The notes: generated by a model from the letters alone, not told the origin. 64,000 nt of DNA from an uncultured Oscillospiraceae bacterium (GCA_934446355.1 CAKSEC010000004.1:124001-188000); one strand, 5' to 3'. Counted from the first letter of the stretch, positions 17,322 to 25,759 are shown. Translations and numbers: made by a program.

Positions 17322-17813
17322 TCAGGGCTTCGGAAACAGCATTCCGATAATTATACCGAGCAGTGCGCCGGCAAGTACCTCGATAGGCTTATGTCCGAGG
17401 AACTCCTTAAATTCCTTGCGGTCGGACATCTCGTCAAGCTTCTCGTCACGCACCTCGCCGCTTAACTGCGATATCTCATCGTCCATCTCGTCAATGACTC
17501 TGCGCAGGCGGTTAAGTTCCTTGCCGTGCAGCCCTGCGTTATACCGAACGCTCAGAGCGTCGTAAATAACTATGCCGAGCATCAGTATCGAAAGCGCAAA
17601 CGTGGTGCTCTGATAGCCCTCCAGACGCAGCAGATACAGCGCCACAGATACCACCAGAGCCGAATGCGAGGACGGCATACCGCCTGCGCCGGTTATTCTT
17701 TCGGGATTGAACGTCTTTTCCTTGATAGCATATAGTACAGTCTTGATTATCTGCGCTGAAAGGAACGAAATGAACCCGACAGAGATAGTTGGATTCGCCA
17801 TAAAAATATTCAT
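17322..17813 (-). CDS. divergent PAP2 family (DUF212) membrane protein
   Basis: 163 residues. TGAGGMPSSHSALVVSVA holds the PSSH phosphatase-like motif of PAP2 enzymes, and SVRYNAGLHGKELNRL the following conserved block; four hydrophobic helices are visible. It could dephosphorylate an isoprenyl or lipid phosphate, which would fit its place between ispA and dxs, but activity is unproven for this divergent group. ATG at 17813 with GGGAGA nine bases upstream. Confidence 0.85.
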   Translation of the reverse strand: MNIFMANPTISVGFISFLSAQIIKTVLYAIKEKTFNPERITGAGGMPSSHSALVVSVALYLLRLEGYQSTTFALSILMLGIVIYDALSVRYNAGLHGKELNRLRRVIDEMDDEISQLSGEVRDEKLDEMSDRKEFKEFLGHKPIEVLAGALLGIIIGMLFPKP

Positions 17814-17833
17814 ATTCTGCACTCTCCCGTCTG

Positions 17834-18748
17834 TCAATGATCTCTTTCAAGCAGATATTTTGTCAGCCCGACAAGGAAGTCCCTGTCCTCAAACGCCGAC
17901 AGCGCCTGAATCGCCTCGTCAGTGAGCCTTGACGCCTGTTCTTTCGCCTTATCAAGCCCCACCTGAGCCGCATATGTGTATTTTCCGCTTTCACTGTCGC
18001 TTCCGACTGGCTTTCCGAGCGCCTTTTCGTCAGCCGTCACGTCGAGTATGTCGTCGATTATCTGGAAAGCAAGCCCCAGCTTCTGCGCATAGGTACCCGC
18101 CGCAAGCTGCAATTCGGCGCCGCCGCCCGCAATGATAACGCCTGCACGGCAGCAAAACTCCAGAAGCGCGCCTGTTTTCATGCGGTACATCTCAAGTATG
18201 ACGTTTTCAGGAAGCTGCACTCCCTCGTTTTCAGTGTCAATCACCTGACCGCCTATCATTCCGAATATTCCCGCCATCTCGCCGAGCAGTGCGGATACTT
18301 TCAGCGCTGCTTCCGCCGGTATCGTGCCTTTCAGTCCCGCCTGAGCAATGACCTGAAACGGCAGTATCGCCAGAGCGTCGCCTGCAAGCAGCGCATTTCC
18401 CTCGCCGTAAGCCTTATGGCAGCTTGGTCTGCCCCTGCGCATATCGTCGTTATCCATGCACGGCAGGTCGTCATGTATCAGCGAAAACGTGTGCATCATC
18501 TCTATCGCACACGCCGCCGGAAGCGCAGAAACGCTTTCTCCGCCGCACACCCTGCAAAATTCCATCACAAGCGCGGGTCTTAGCCGCTTGCCGCCGGCAA
18601 AAAGGCTGTGTCTTGCGGCAAGAATTACATTCTTCTGCAGGCATTCCACCTCCGGAATATACTTCTGCAGCGCACGTTCCGTCATTTCAGCATATTCCTG
18701 AAGCTGTTCCTTTATCGTTTCTATGTCCAAATCCATTCCTCCGGTCAC
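17834..18748 (-). CDS. ispA: polyprenyl (farnesyl) diphosphate synthase
   Basis: Condenses IPP with allylic diphosphates. Up to 304 residues with both aspartate-rich motifs: LIHDDLPCMDNDDMRRGRPS (first, DDxxxxD type of bacterial short-chain enzymes) and FQIIDDILD (second). The start is either a GTG at 18748, which overlaps the xseB stop as GTGA, or the ATG at 18736, whose GGAGG is only one base away; coupling favours the GTG. Follows xseB as usual in Gram-positives. Confidence 0.94.
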   Translation of the reverse strand: MTGGMDLDIETIKEQLQEYAEMTERALQKYIPEVECLQKNVILAARHSLFAGGKRLRPALVMEFCRVCGGESVSALPAACAIEMMHTFSLIHDDLPCMDNDDMRRGRPSCHKAYGEGNALLAGDALAILPFQVIAQAGLKGTIPAEAALKVSALLGEMAGIFGMIGGQVIDTENEGVQLPENVILEMYRMKTGALLEFCCRAGVIIAGGGAELQLAAGTYAQKLGLAFQIIDDILDVTADEKALGKPVGSDSESGKYTYAAQVGLDKAKEQASRLTDEAIQALSAFEDRDFLVGLTKYLLERDH

Positions 18749-18924
18749 TCAGCCGCTTCCAGCTTTTCGACCTGCAGCCGTGCGTTTTTTATATATTCCC
18801 TGCACTGCTTTGTAAGCTGTACAGCCTCGGAATAAAGCTTCATCGAATCCTCAAGCGACAGTTCCCCGTTGCTCATTTTCGAGGATATCTCAGAAAGCCT
18901 GCTCATTGACTTTTCAAAATCCAT
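18745..18924 (-). CDS. xseB: exodeoxyribonuclease VII small subunit
   Basis: 59 residues, the usual size. MDFEKSMSRLSEI and the central GELSLEDSMKLYSEAVQL match the XseB helical hairpin that binds XseA. ATG at 18924. Lies 16 bp behind xseA and overlaps ispA. Confidence 0.93.
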   Translation of the reverse strand: MDFEKSMSRLSEISSKMSNGELSLEDSMKLYSEAVQLTKQCREYIKNARLQVEKLEAAE

Positions 18925-18940
18925 CTGACCTACCCCTTGT

Positions 18941-20155
18941 CTATTTTCCCGATAACGGCAATATCTCAGTAACAGAAGCCCTCGCAGAACCGTCCGCAAA
19001 TCTCACCGTGATATTCTCGCCGACTGAAAGCTGTCCCGCCGACGAAATAACTCCTCTGTCGCTGCTTGTCATGGAATATCCACGTGTCAGCACTCCCAGA
19101 GGGTCGAGCGCTGAGATGACCTCTGCGCTGGCGTTCACAGAACGCTCCGCACTGTCAAGACGTGAGCGGACTGCGTTCCTTATCCTCAGCGAAAGTTCGT
19201 CGAGCCGCTGTTCCGCATTATTCAGCCTGCTTTTCGGCGAAAGCGCGGAGATAAGTTCCATTCTTGCTTCAAGCGAACGGCTGCTTTCGCTCAGCCGCCG
19301 AAGCATATCCAGCCGAATACGCTCCAGCGTGCCGTTCATCGCCTGCATTATCACGGAGATGTCCGGCGCAGCAAGTTCTGCCGCAGCAGAGGGCGTAGGC
19401 GCCCTCATATCGGCGGCAAGATCCGCAATAGACAGGTCGGTTTCATGACCTACCGCCGATATCGTCGGTATACGGCTTGCGAATACGGCACGGGCAACTA
19501 TCTCTGAATTGAATGCGCCGAGATCCTCAGCCGAGCCGCCGCCCCTGCCGAATATCAGCACGTCCGCGCCGCAGTCCTGCGCCCTTTCTATAGCGGACGC
19601 CACCGAGATATCCGCCCCAACGCCCTGTACCTTTGCGGGTATGACGATAAGCTTCATCACCGGACAGCGGCGTGAAATAATATTGATTATATCCTGCAGA
19701 GCCGCACCGCCTGCAGACGTCACGACTGCGGCGCACTTCGGCAATGCTGGCAGCGGCCGCTTGCGGCTGAAAAGCCCCTCATCGTAAAGACGCTTTTTCA
19801 GTTCCTCTAGTGCCTGCGCCTGCTCGCCCACTCCATCCGGCTGTATGTCCAGACAATTGATCTGGTACACGCCCGACGGCTCGTATACGGTTATTGCGCC
19901 GTAACACACGACCTTACTTCCGTCCTCCGGAGAGAACCTGAGCTTTGCGGCGTTTCCGGCGAACATGACCGCTTTCAGCTGGGTCTGCTCGTCTTTGAGC
20001 GTGAAGTACAGGTGACCGGTCTTGTAGTGTCTGGTGAAGTTCGATATCTCGCCCCGCACCGCCACATCGGCAAGCCGTTTGTCGCCCTTGATAAGCATTC
20101 CGACCACTCTGTTGACCTGAGATACAGTAACAACGGGCGGCTTAGTCCCTTGCAT
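18941..20155 (-). CDS. xseA: exodeoxyribonuclease VII large subunit
   Basis: 404 residues. N-terminal OB-fold (VRGEISNF, GHLYFTLKDEQTQLKAVMF), then the catalytic XseA core with LFSRKRPLPALPKCAAVVTSAGGAALQDI and FGRGGGSAEDLGAFN to SAVGHETDLSIADLAADMRAPTPSAAAEL, all family signatures. With XseB it degrades single-stranded DNA. ATG at 20155 with GAGG upstream; it overlaps the nusB stop by 14 bp. Confidence 0.95.
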   Translation of the reverse strand: MQGTKPPVVTVSQVNRVVGMLIKGDKRLADVAVRGEISNFTRHYKTGHLYFTLKDEQTQLKAVMFAGNAAKLRFSPEDGSKVVCYGAITVYEPSGVYQINCLDIQPDGVGEQAQALEELKKRLYDEGLFSRKRPLPALPKCAAVVTSAGGAALQDIINIISRRCPVMKLIVIPAKVQGVGADISVASAIERAQDCGADVLIFGRGGGSAEDLGAFNSEIVARAVFASRIPTISAVGHETDLSIADLAADMRAPTPSAAAELAAPDISVIMQAMNGTLERIRLDMLRRLSESSRSLEARMELISALSPKSRLNNAEQRLDELSLRIRNAVRSRLDSAERSVNASAEVISALDPLGVLTRGYSMTSSDRGVISSAGQLSVGENITVRFADGSARASVTEILPLSGK

Positions 20156-20558
20156 TTTCGGTTTCCTCAAGGATAGAGTTCAGCACGCCGTTGATGAATC
20201 CGCAATCCTGCTTGTAGGCGTATTTCTTGCCAAGCTCGACAGCTTCGTTTATTGCAGCCGCACCGGGTACTTTATCATTGTAAAGCATTTCGTACACCGC
20301 AATTTTCATGATAACAAGAACGACCTTCGATATTCTTGCGACAGAGCGGGTCGTGCTGTATTTTCCAATAAGTCCGATTATTTCTTCGTCATGCGAAAGG
20401 ACTCCACGAACGATGGAATCGGTTTCGTGGTTCTTCACAAGACCGAACGCTTCTTCGTCCGCTTCGGCTATTTCCTGCGGGTTCTGACCGAAAAGGGTCT
20501 GGTACAGTATTATAAATGCGCCCTCACGCACTTCTCGTCTGGTGAGTTTTTCTTCCAT
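20142..20558 (-). CDS. nusB: transcription antitermination factor NusB
   Basis: 138 residues from the ATG at 20558, which has GCAGGAG seven bases upstream. An earlier in-frame ATG at 20579 overlaps the asp23 stop as ATGA and would add seven residues. TRREVREGAFIILYQTLFG and the late NKVPG-like DKVPGAAAINEAVELGKKYA are NusB hallmarks. It binds boxA RNA with NusE in rRNA antitermination. Confidence 0.93.
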   Translation of the reverse strand: MEEKLTRREVREGAFIILYQTLFGQNPQEIAEADEEAFGLVKNHETDSIVRGVLSHDEEIIGLIGKYSTTRSVARISKVVLVIMKIAVYEMLYNDKVPGAAAINEAVELGKKYAYKQDCGFINGVLNSILEETENARD

Positions 20559-20575
20559 TTTTGCTCCTGCTGCGC

Positions 20576-20926
20576 TCATTCAGCGCTCTCCTTAAATTTT
20601 ATGCCGGCGATATTCACGTCCACCTTGGTGACAGTGAAATTCGTCATGCTCTGTATTGCGGACTTAATGCTCTTCTGGACTTCTTCCGCAACATTAACGG
20701 CGTTATAGCCCTCCAGCACGATTATATCAGCGTGTATCTCCGCCGTTTCCGAGCCGAGCCTTGCCCTTATCGGACCAAGCATCTTCGACCTTGCGTTGGA
20801 CGGCGCGGGTGCCTGTCCCCTGCAGAATACTCCGTCTATTTCAGCCGCAGCAAGTTCAGCCATCTTAACTATCACGCTGTCGGATACCTTTATCGTTCCG
20901 AGCGGTCTGTTGTTTTTCTTTTCCAT
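20576..20926 (-). CDS. Asp23/Gls24 family envelope stress protein
   Basis: 116 residues. LGTIKVSDSVIVKMAELAAAEIDGVFC and the late EEVQKSIKSAIQSMTNFTVTKVDVNI strand are typical of Asp23/Gls24 proteins, which sit near the membrane and are linked to envelope stress; in Clostridia one copy commonly precedes nusB, as here. ATG at 20926 with GGGAGG. First gene of the long housekeeping transcript. Confidence 0.92.
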   Translation of the reverse strand: MEKKNNRPLGTIKVSDSVIVKMAELAAAEIDGVFCRGQAPAPSNARSKMLGPIRARLGSETAEIHADIIVLEGYNAVNVAEEVQKSIKSAIQSMTNFTVTKVDVNIAGIKFKESAE

Positions 20927-20968
20927 ATTTACCTCCCGATAAACAGTTGAACATATTAAATCTATTAT

Positions 20969-20997
20969 AGTATACCACATTTTTTATTTATGTTCAA
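20969..20997 (-). promoter_or_regulatory. promoter of the asp23-nusB operon
   Basis: TTGAAC (20992-20997) and TATACT (20969-20974), spacer 17 bp, about 43 bp before the asp23 ATG. Confidence 0.8.
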
Positions 20998-21063
20998 GGG
21001 GTTTTTGAAGATTTACCCCGCCTGCGCTGTATTTTGTACGGGCACGCTTCAAGAAACAGAAAA

Positions 21064-21092
21064 CTCCGGACAGAGCCTGACCCTATCCGGAG
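21064..21092 (-). terminator. terminator of the lysine operon
   Basis: CTCCGGA (21064-21070) pairs with TCCGGAG (21086-21092); on the minus strand the stem is followed by TTTTCTGTTTC. It lies just after the mscS stop and separates the operon from the asp23 promoter. Confidence 0.75.
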
Positions 21093-21099
21093 CGTTAAA

Positions 21100-22041
21100 T
21101 TATGATCCAGAGCCGCCTGCGGTCCTGACCGTGACGTCAAGCTGGTCGAACGGTATCGAAATACCCGACTTTATGAACGCCTCACGTATCTGCTCGGTCA
21201 CGCTGAAATAAACCTCCCAGTAATCCGCACACTTGCACCACGGGCGCACTGCGATAACTATTGCGCTCGCCCCATGCTCCAGCATACGAACGACGGGCGC
21301 AGGGGAAGTGAATATCTTCTCGTTGCTGCTCAGCACGGAAAGAATGACCTTTCGTGCCGTTTCGTAATCGTCCTCGTAGCTGATGGAGAATTTCATATCG
21401 ACACGGCGTGTGTCGTTGCCGTTGAAGTTTGTGACCGTTGCGCCGGACACCTGACCGTTGGGTATGAATATCGCCTGATTCGAGTCGGAATCGAGCCTTG
21501 TGTACAGTATCGTTATGCTGCGAACAGTACCGCTGACGCCTGAAACGGCTATGTAATCGCCTATCTTGAACGGCTTGTTTATCATCAGCAGAATGCCGCC
21601 TGCTACGTTGGAAAGGCTGTCCTTAAGCGCAAGACCTATCGCTACTCCCGCCGTACCTATCACCGTTACTATCGAGGTAGCCGGTATTCCCAGAGCGGAA
21701 AGAACTATCGTCACAAGTACCACATAAAGGACTATTTTGCAGCACTGCTTGACGAAATTGTTCACCGTCAGGTCAAGCTTAGAGCGGTCAAGTCCCTTGC
21801 TGATAAGCTTCAGCACCACCTTGCTGATAATAAGCCCCAGAACGAGTATCACCACGGCGAAAATCAACGTGGGAAGCGCATTCAGTATGCCGCTCCAAAG
21901 CTGCTGAAAGAACATCTGTATCTTTGACACAGTTTCTTCTGGGTGGTCAACAAGGTCATGAACTGCGTCATTCAGCGTTTCTTCGTGCGTTGTAAGCTCC
22001 GCAGCGGACGTGCCTGCCGCTAGAACAAGGTGCTTTATCAC
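21100..22041 (-). CDS. MscS family mechanosensitive channel
   Basis: 313 residues: an N-terminal extension, three hydrophobic helices, then the MscS beta domain. The pore-helix and following region read VIGTAGVAIGLALKDSLSNVAGGILLMINKPFKIGDYI, the best conserved part of the family. Members release solutes on hypo-osmotic shock, and some export amino acids. The start is a GTG that overlaps the upstream ACT-protein stop as GTGA. Last gene of the lysine-riboswitch operon, an unusual place for a channel. Confidence 0.92.
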   Translation of the reverse strand: MIKHLVLAAGTSAAELTTHEETLNDAVHDLVDHPEETVSKIQMFFQQLWSGILNALPTLIFAVVILVLGLIISKVVLKLISKGLDRSKLDLTVNNFVKQCCKIVLYVVLVTIVLSALGIPATSIVTVIGTAGVAIGLALKDSLSNVAGGILLMINKPFKIGDYIAVSGVSGTVRSITILYTRLDSDSNQAIFIPNGQVSGATVTNFNGNDTRRVDMKFSISYEDDYETARKVILSVLSSNEKIFTSPAPVVRMLEHGASAIVIAVRPWCKCADYWEVYFSVTEQIREAFIKSGISIPFDQLDVTVRTAGGSGS

Positions 22042-22484
22042 TTGAACATCTCCCTGAGTCCTGCTTCGGCAGCGTCGCCGTCGCTTTCCCTGATGAGCAC
22101 GGATATCTCGTCAACGCCCGTGGTTATCAGAAGTATCATAGCGTCAATGCGGTTGAGCAGGTTGAACACCTTTGCTGCAAAGCCCGCCTGCGTTTCCATC
22201 TCGTCAGTCTTTATGACTATCTTGCGGTTGCAGCTGTTTATCATCGGAGTGATCGAGTGGCTCTCTTTGAGCGCCTTTACTACGCCGAGCAGCTTCGGCA
22301 TATCGTCGTCGCTGACGGTGAAGCCGAACCCGAATCTCTCAGAGGTGGGGGCGGTCATGGATATCATGTCGATATTGATTCCTGCTTCCGCAACAGCGGT
22401 CAGAGTGTCCTCCATTATGGTCTTGTACAGCGGCACATTGTTGAATGTCACTGCTGATACGTTTTCAGTAACTGTAATATTCAT
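22038..22484 (-). CDS. tandem ACT-domain protein, aspartokinase-regulatory-like
   Basis: 148 residues composed of two ACT-like halves (about 5-70 and 75-148) and no kinase domain. AVTFNNVPLYKTIMEDTLTAVAEAGINIDMISMTAP is close to the regulatory half of aspartate kinases. It may bind lysine or another amino acid and modulate aspartokinase or a neighbour; inference. ATG at 22484 with GGAG eight bases upstream; directly behind dapB and coupled to mscS. Confidence 0.8.
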   Translation of the reverse strand: MNITVTENVSAVTFNNVPLYKTIMEDTLTAVAEAGINIDMISMTAPTSERFGFGFTVSDDDMPKLLGVVKALKESHSITPMINSCNRKIVIKTDEMETQAGFAAKVFNLLNRIDAMILLITTGVDEISVLIRESDGDAAEAGLREMFK

Positions 22485-22486
22485 AA

Positions 22487-23245
22487 TCAACTCTCCTTGA
22501 TCAAATCAGACATTGCGTAAAGACCTGCAGGCTTTCCCGCAAGGAAAACAGCGGCATTGACTGCGCCCGCTGCGAAAACCTCCTTGGACTGTGCGGAGTG
22601 CGACAGGGTTATCACTTCGTCGTGACCTGCGAAAATTACGTCATGTTCGCCGACGATAGTACCACCCCTGATGGAGTGCATACCTATCTCGTCCTTATCT
22701 CTCGGCTTCCTGACGCTGTGACGGTCATAGACGAACCTGTCCTTGCCGCCCAGTTCCTCGTTGATGGCTTCCGCTATCATAATTGCGGTGCCGGACGGGG
22801 CGTCCTTTTTCAGGTTGTGATGCTTTTCGACTATCTCAACGTCGAACTGACCGCCGAGTATCTGCGCAGCCCTGCGTGAAAGCTCCACAAGCAGATTTAT
22901 GCCGAGCGACATATTGAACGTGAAAAACACCGGTATCTGGGAAGCGGCGGCGGTAATCTGGCTGCGCTCCTCGTCGGTATATCCGGTGGTTGCGAGCACC
23001 AGCGGGACATTGTTCATCTTCCCGTAGCTGAGCAGGTCAGGCAGAGCGGACGGGTGCGAAAAATCAATGATAACATCAGGCTTTTCCGGCAGGTCAAATA
23101 CCTCTTTATACACCGGAAAATCGCTGTATTGCGTGCCTATCAGGTCAACTCCGGCGATCACTCTGCAGTCGTTTCTGCCGCTGACAAGACCGGCGATGAC
23201 CCTGCCCATCTTTCCGCAGGCACCGGTTATCACTATATTGGTCAT
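22487..23245 (-). CDS. dapB: 4-hydroxy-tetrahydrodipicolinate reductase
   Basis: 252 residues. N-terminal nucleotide-binding GACGKMGRVI; catalytic and substrate segment EIVEKHHNLKKDAPSGTAIMIAEAI; MHSIRGGTIVGEHDVIF is another conserved block. Second committed step to diaminopimelate and lysine. A 9-bp hairpin lies in the 73-bp gap to dapA. Confidence 0.97.
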   Translation of the reverse strand: MTNIVITGACGKMGRVIAGLVSGRNDCRVIAGVDLIGTQYSDFPVYKEVFDLPEKPDVIIDFSHPSALPDLLSYGKMNNVPLVLATTGYTDEERSQITAAASQIPVFFTFNMSLGINLLVELSRRAAQILGGQFDVEIVEKHHNLKKDAPSGTAIMIAEAINEELGGKDRFVYDRHSVRKPRDKDEIGMHSIRGGTIVGEHDVIFAGHDEVITLSHSAQSKEVFAAGAVNAAVFLAGKPAGLYAMSDLIKES

Positions 23246-23289
23246 ATTTTGGATATCCTTTCATTTACGCCATGAACTGGCATTACAAC

Positions 23290-23313
23290 TCAGGGCGGAA
23301 TTACCCGCCCTGA
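23290..23313 (-). other. intercistronic hairpin between dapA and dapB
   Basis: TCAGGGCGG (23290-23298) and CCGCCCTGA (23305-23313): perfect 9-bp stem, 6-base loop. On the minus strand it is followed by GTTGTAATG rather than a solid U-run, so it is more likely an mRNA-stability or partial-termination element than a full terminator. Confidence 0.55.
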
Positions 23314-23318
23314 TAATA

Positions 23319-24212
23319 TTACTTAATTGCGCCGACAAGTCCAAGAGAAGCCATTGCGCTTCTCAGCTTCTCGACCTGCTCTGCGGACATTGAAGCAAGC
23401 GGCAGTCTGCATTCGCCTGCCTTGAAGCCCATGATATTAAGCGCTTCCTTTACGGGAATAGGGTTCACGTCCATGAACAGAGCCTTTTCAAACGCAAGAA
23501 TGCGCTGCTGGATAGCAAGAGCGTCTGCCTGCTTTCCTGCAAAGAACAGCTCTACCTCGTCGTGCTTTTCCTTAGGCATGAGGTTCGACGTTACGGAGAT
23601 AACGCCCTTGCCGCCAAGTGACAGCACCGGCATTACCTGATCGTCGTTGCCCGAATATATATCAAGGTCGGTGTAAGCGGCTATCTCGGCGATGAGGGAG
23701 AAATTACCGCTGGCTTCCTTGGTAGCAACGATATTCGGGTGCTTTGCAAGTTCCTTGTATGTGTCGATGGAGATATTCACTCCGGTGCGGCTGGGAACAT
23801 TATACAGCACTATCGGGATATCAACGCTGTCAGCGATAGCGGTAAAATGCTTCACCAGACCTCTCTGCGAGGTCTTATTGTAATACGGTGTGACCTGCAG
23901 AAGTGCGTCTGCGCCAAGTTCCTGCGCTCTGCGGGAAAGCCTTATCGCATGGGCGGTATCGTTGCTGCCTGTGCCGGCAATGACCGGAATGCGCTTGTTG
24001 ATCCTCTCCACGGTGAAGCGAATACACTCAAGGTGCTCGTCGTCGGGCATTGTGGAGGCTTCTCCGGTGGTGCCGCACACCAGCACTGAGTCAGCCCCGT
24101 TGTCCACCTGAAAATCAAGCAGCTTTCCGAATTCCTCGAAATCAACAGAGCCGTCAGCCTTCATCGGCGTAGCAAGAGCAGTGCATACGCCGGTAAAAAT
24201 CGTATTCTTCAT
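23319..24212 (-). CDS. dapA: 4-hydroxy-tetrahydrodipicolinate synthase
   Basis: 297-residue TIM-barrel lyase condensing pyruvate with aspartate semialdehyde. VCGTTGEASTM is the GTTGE pyruvate-binding motif; Tyr137 lies in LYNVPSRTG and Schiff-base Lys165 in IVATKEASG. First committed step of the lysine/DAP branch, supplied by the asd product encoded 23 bp upstream. Confidence 0.98.
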   Translation of the reverse strand: MKNTIFTGVCTALATPMKADGSVDFEEFGKLLDFQVDNGADSVLVCGTTGEASTMPDDEHLECIRFTVERINKRIPVIAGTGSNDTAHAIRLSRRAQELGADALLQVTPYYNKTSQRGLVKHFTAIADSVDIPIVLYNVPSRTGVNISIDTYKELAKHPNIVATKEASGNFSLIAEIAAYTDLDIYSGNDDQVMPVLSLGGKGVISVTSNLMPKEKHDEVELFFAGKQADALAIQQRILAFEKALFMDVNPIPVKEALNIMGFKAGECRLPLASMSAEQVEKLRSAMASLGLVGAIK

Positions 24213-24235
24213 GGGTGTTTCCTTTCAGACAGGTA

Positions 24236-25318
24236 TCAGTCCAGATAGCCCTTTGCAGCGAGAAGCTCAGCCATCTCAACTGCGCCGCCGGCAGCACCTC
24301 TCAGGGTGTTGTGGGACAGGCATACGAACTTGTAATCGAACATCGTGTCAGGACGCAGTCTGCCGACAGATACAGCCATACCGCCCTCAAGATTGCGGTG
24401 CAGCTTAGCCTGCGGCATATTGTCCTCCTCAAAGTAGTGAATGAACTGCTTCGGCGCAGAGGGCAGACCAAGCTTCTGCGGCTCGCCGGAATATTCAGCC
24501 CAGATCTTCTTTATCTCGTCCATAGAGGGCTTATTCTCGAAATTAACGAATACTGCTGCGAAATGACCGTTGGAAACAGGCACTCTCAGGCACTGTGTGG
24601 TGATGAGCGGGGACTTTGCCTTTACTATCTCATTGCCCTCAACGCTGCCCCATACCTTCAGCGGCTCCTGCTCGGACTTTTCTTCCTCACCGCCGATGTA
24701 CGGGATAAGGTTATCGACCATCTCAGGCCATGTTTCAAAGGTCTTGCCTGCGCCGGATATTGCCTGATATGTGCAGGCGAGAATATTCCTTATGCCGAAC
24801 TTTCTCAGCGGAGAAAGCGCAGGTACATAGCTCTGGATAGAGCAGTTGGACTTTACGGAGATAAAGCCTCTCTTAGTGCCAAGGCGCTTCTTCTGTGCGT
24901 CGATGATGGCAGCGTGCTCGGCGTTGACCTCAGGAATGATCATGGGTACGTCGGGAGTGAAGCGATTTGCGGAGTTGTTAGACATTACGGGGCACTCAGC
25001 CTTTGCGTATTCTTCCTCAAGCGCTTTTATCTCGTCCTTCTTCATATCGACTGCGCAGAACACGAAATCGACCATAGAAGCTATCTTCTTTACGTCTGCT
25101 GCGGCGTCCATGATTACCAGCTTCTTCATGCTTTCGGGCATGGGGGTATCCATCAGCCAACGGCTTCCAACGGCTTCCTCATAGGTCTTGCCTGCGGAAC
25201 GGGGAGAAGCGGCGAGCGCCACAACATGGAACCACGGGTGATTCTCCAGCAGCGTTGCGAAACGCTGACCAACCATACCGGTTGCGCCGATTATACCTAC
25301 ATTATACTTTTCTTTCAT
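24236..25318 (-). CDS. asd: aspartate-semialdehyde dehydrogenase, archaeal/fungal-type
   Basis: 360 residues. GIIGATGMVGQRF binds NADP; the catalytic cysteine is Cys159 in VKSNCSIQSYVPAL, followed by CTYQAISGAGKTF. The SNCS and QAISGAG forms follow the archaeal/fungal subfamily rather than the E. coli type. Produces aspartate semialdehyde for lysine, threonine and methionine. First gene behind the lysine riboswitch. Confidence 0.96.
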   Translation of the reverse strand: MKEKYNVGIIGATGMVGQRFATLLENHPWFHVVALAASPRSAGKTYEEAVGSRWLMDTPMPESMKKLVIMDAAADVKKIASMVDFVFCAVDMKKDEIKALEEEYAKAECPVMSNNSANRFTPDVPMIIPEVNAEHAAIIDAQKKRLGTKRGFISVKSNCSIQSYVPALSPLRKFGIRNILACTYQAISGAGKTFETWPEMVDNLIPYIGGEEEKSEQEPLKVWGSVEGNEIVKAKSPLITTQCLRVPVSNGHFAAVFVNFENKPSMDEIKKIWAEYSGEPQKLGLPSAPKQFIHYFEEDNMPQAKLHRNLEGGMAVSVGRLRPDTMFDYKFVCLSHNTLRGAAGGAVEMAELLAAKGYLD

Positions 25319-25344
25319 GACCTTGTTACCTTTCTGTCGTGTAA

Positions 25345-25373
25345 TAAAAAAACCGATGAGGTAAAATCATCGG
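25345..25373 (-). terminator. riboswitch expression-platform terminator
   Basis: CCGATGA (25353-25359) and TCATCGG (25367-25373) pair with a 7-base loop, and the minus strand then reads eight U residues and UAUU. It sits between the lysine aptamer and asd, the expected place for lysine-induced termination. Confidence 0.88.
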
Positions 25374-25403
25374 CTGTCTTGGCTGTATCGTAGTTATGTA
25401 TGC

Positions 25404-25561
25404 GATAGCTCTCCATCAGACCGATGACAGCCGGACGCCTGTTCAGCGTACAGCCAGATATACACGGCGCGGACCATGTATTCTTCGGCGGTCGGCCTTT
25501 CGCGCTGCCGGTCTCCGCAGACCGTGACGGCAGTGCTACTCATCGTACCCGCACCTCTATC
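25404..25561 (-). ncRNA. lysine riboswitch (L box) aptamer
   Basis: On the minus strand the 5' side reads GATAGAGGTGC then a GAGTAGC element, the centre holds GAAAGGCCGACCGCCGAAG, and the 3' side closes with CTGATGGAGAGCTATC. These match, in order, the conserved L-box elements of Bacillus subtilis lysC (GATAGAGGTGC, GAGTA, GAAAGGnnnnCGCCGAAG, GGAGGGCTATC). GATAG and CTATC form the base of P1. It binds L-lysine and terminates asd-dapA-dapB transcription. Confidence 0.93.
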
Positions 25562-25593
25562 AGCTTAGGGGTCATATTCCCCTGCTGTAGTTT

Positions 25594-25622
25594 ATTTTAT
25601 CACATAAACGCATTCTTGTCAA
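25594..25622 (-). promoter_or_regulatory. promoter of the lysine operon
   Basis: TTGACA (25617-25622) and TAAAAT (25594-25599), 17-bp spacer, about 35 bp before the aptamer. Confidence 0.88.
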
Positions 25623-25689
25623 TCCCCATTCGTATAAATATTCTCAAATCGTGCGCAATATTTTGTGTAATATCAACAATGCAGAAAAA

Positions 25690-25718
25690 TTGATTTACGG
25701 CGAAGTTTATGGTAAAAT
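25690..25718 (+). promoter_or_regulatory. promoter of queA
   Basis: TTGATT (25690-25695) and TAAAAT (25713-25718) with a 17-bp spacer, about 42 bp before the chosen queA start. Divergent from the lysine-operon promoter. Confidence 0.8.
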
Positions 25719-25759
25719 ATAAGGTGATATTTTATAATTACGACAAAGGAAAAGAAAAT

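Noticed and set aside
24215..25393. Long open frame (392 codons) on the plus strand
   Set aside because: Lies antisense to asd and the riboswitch; the composition is a mirror of the codon bias of asd, with no family motif or ribosome-binding site.
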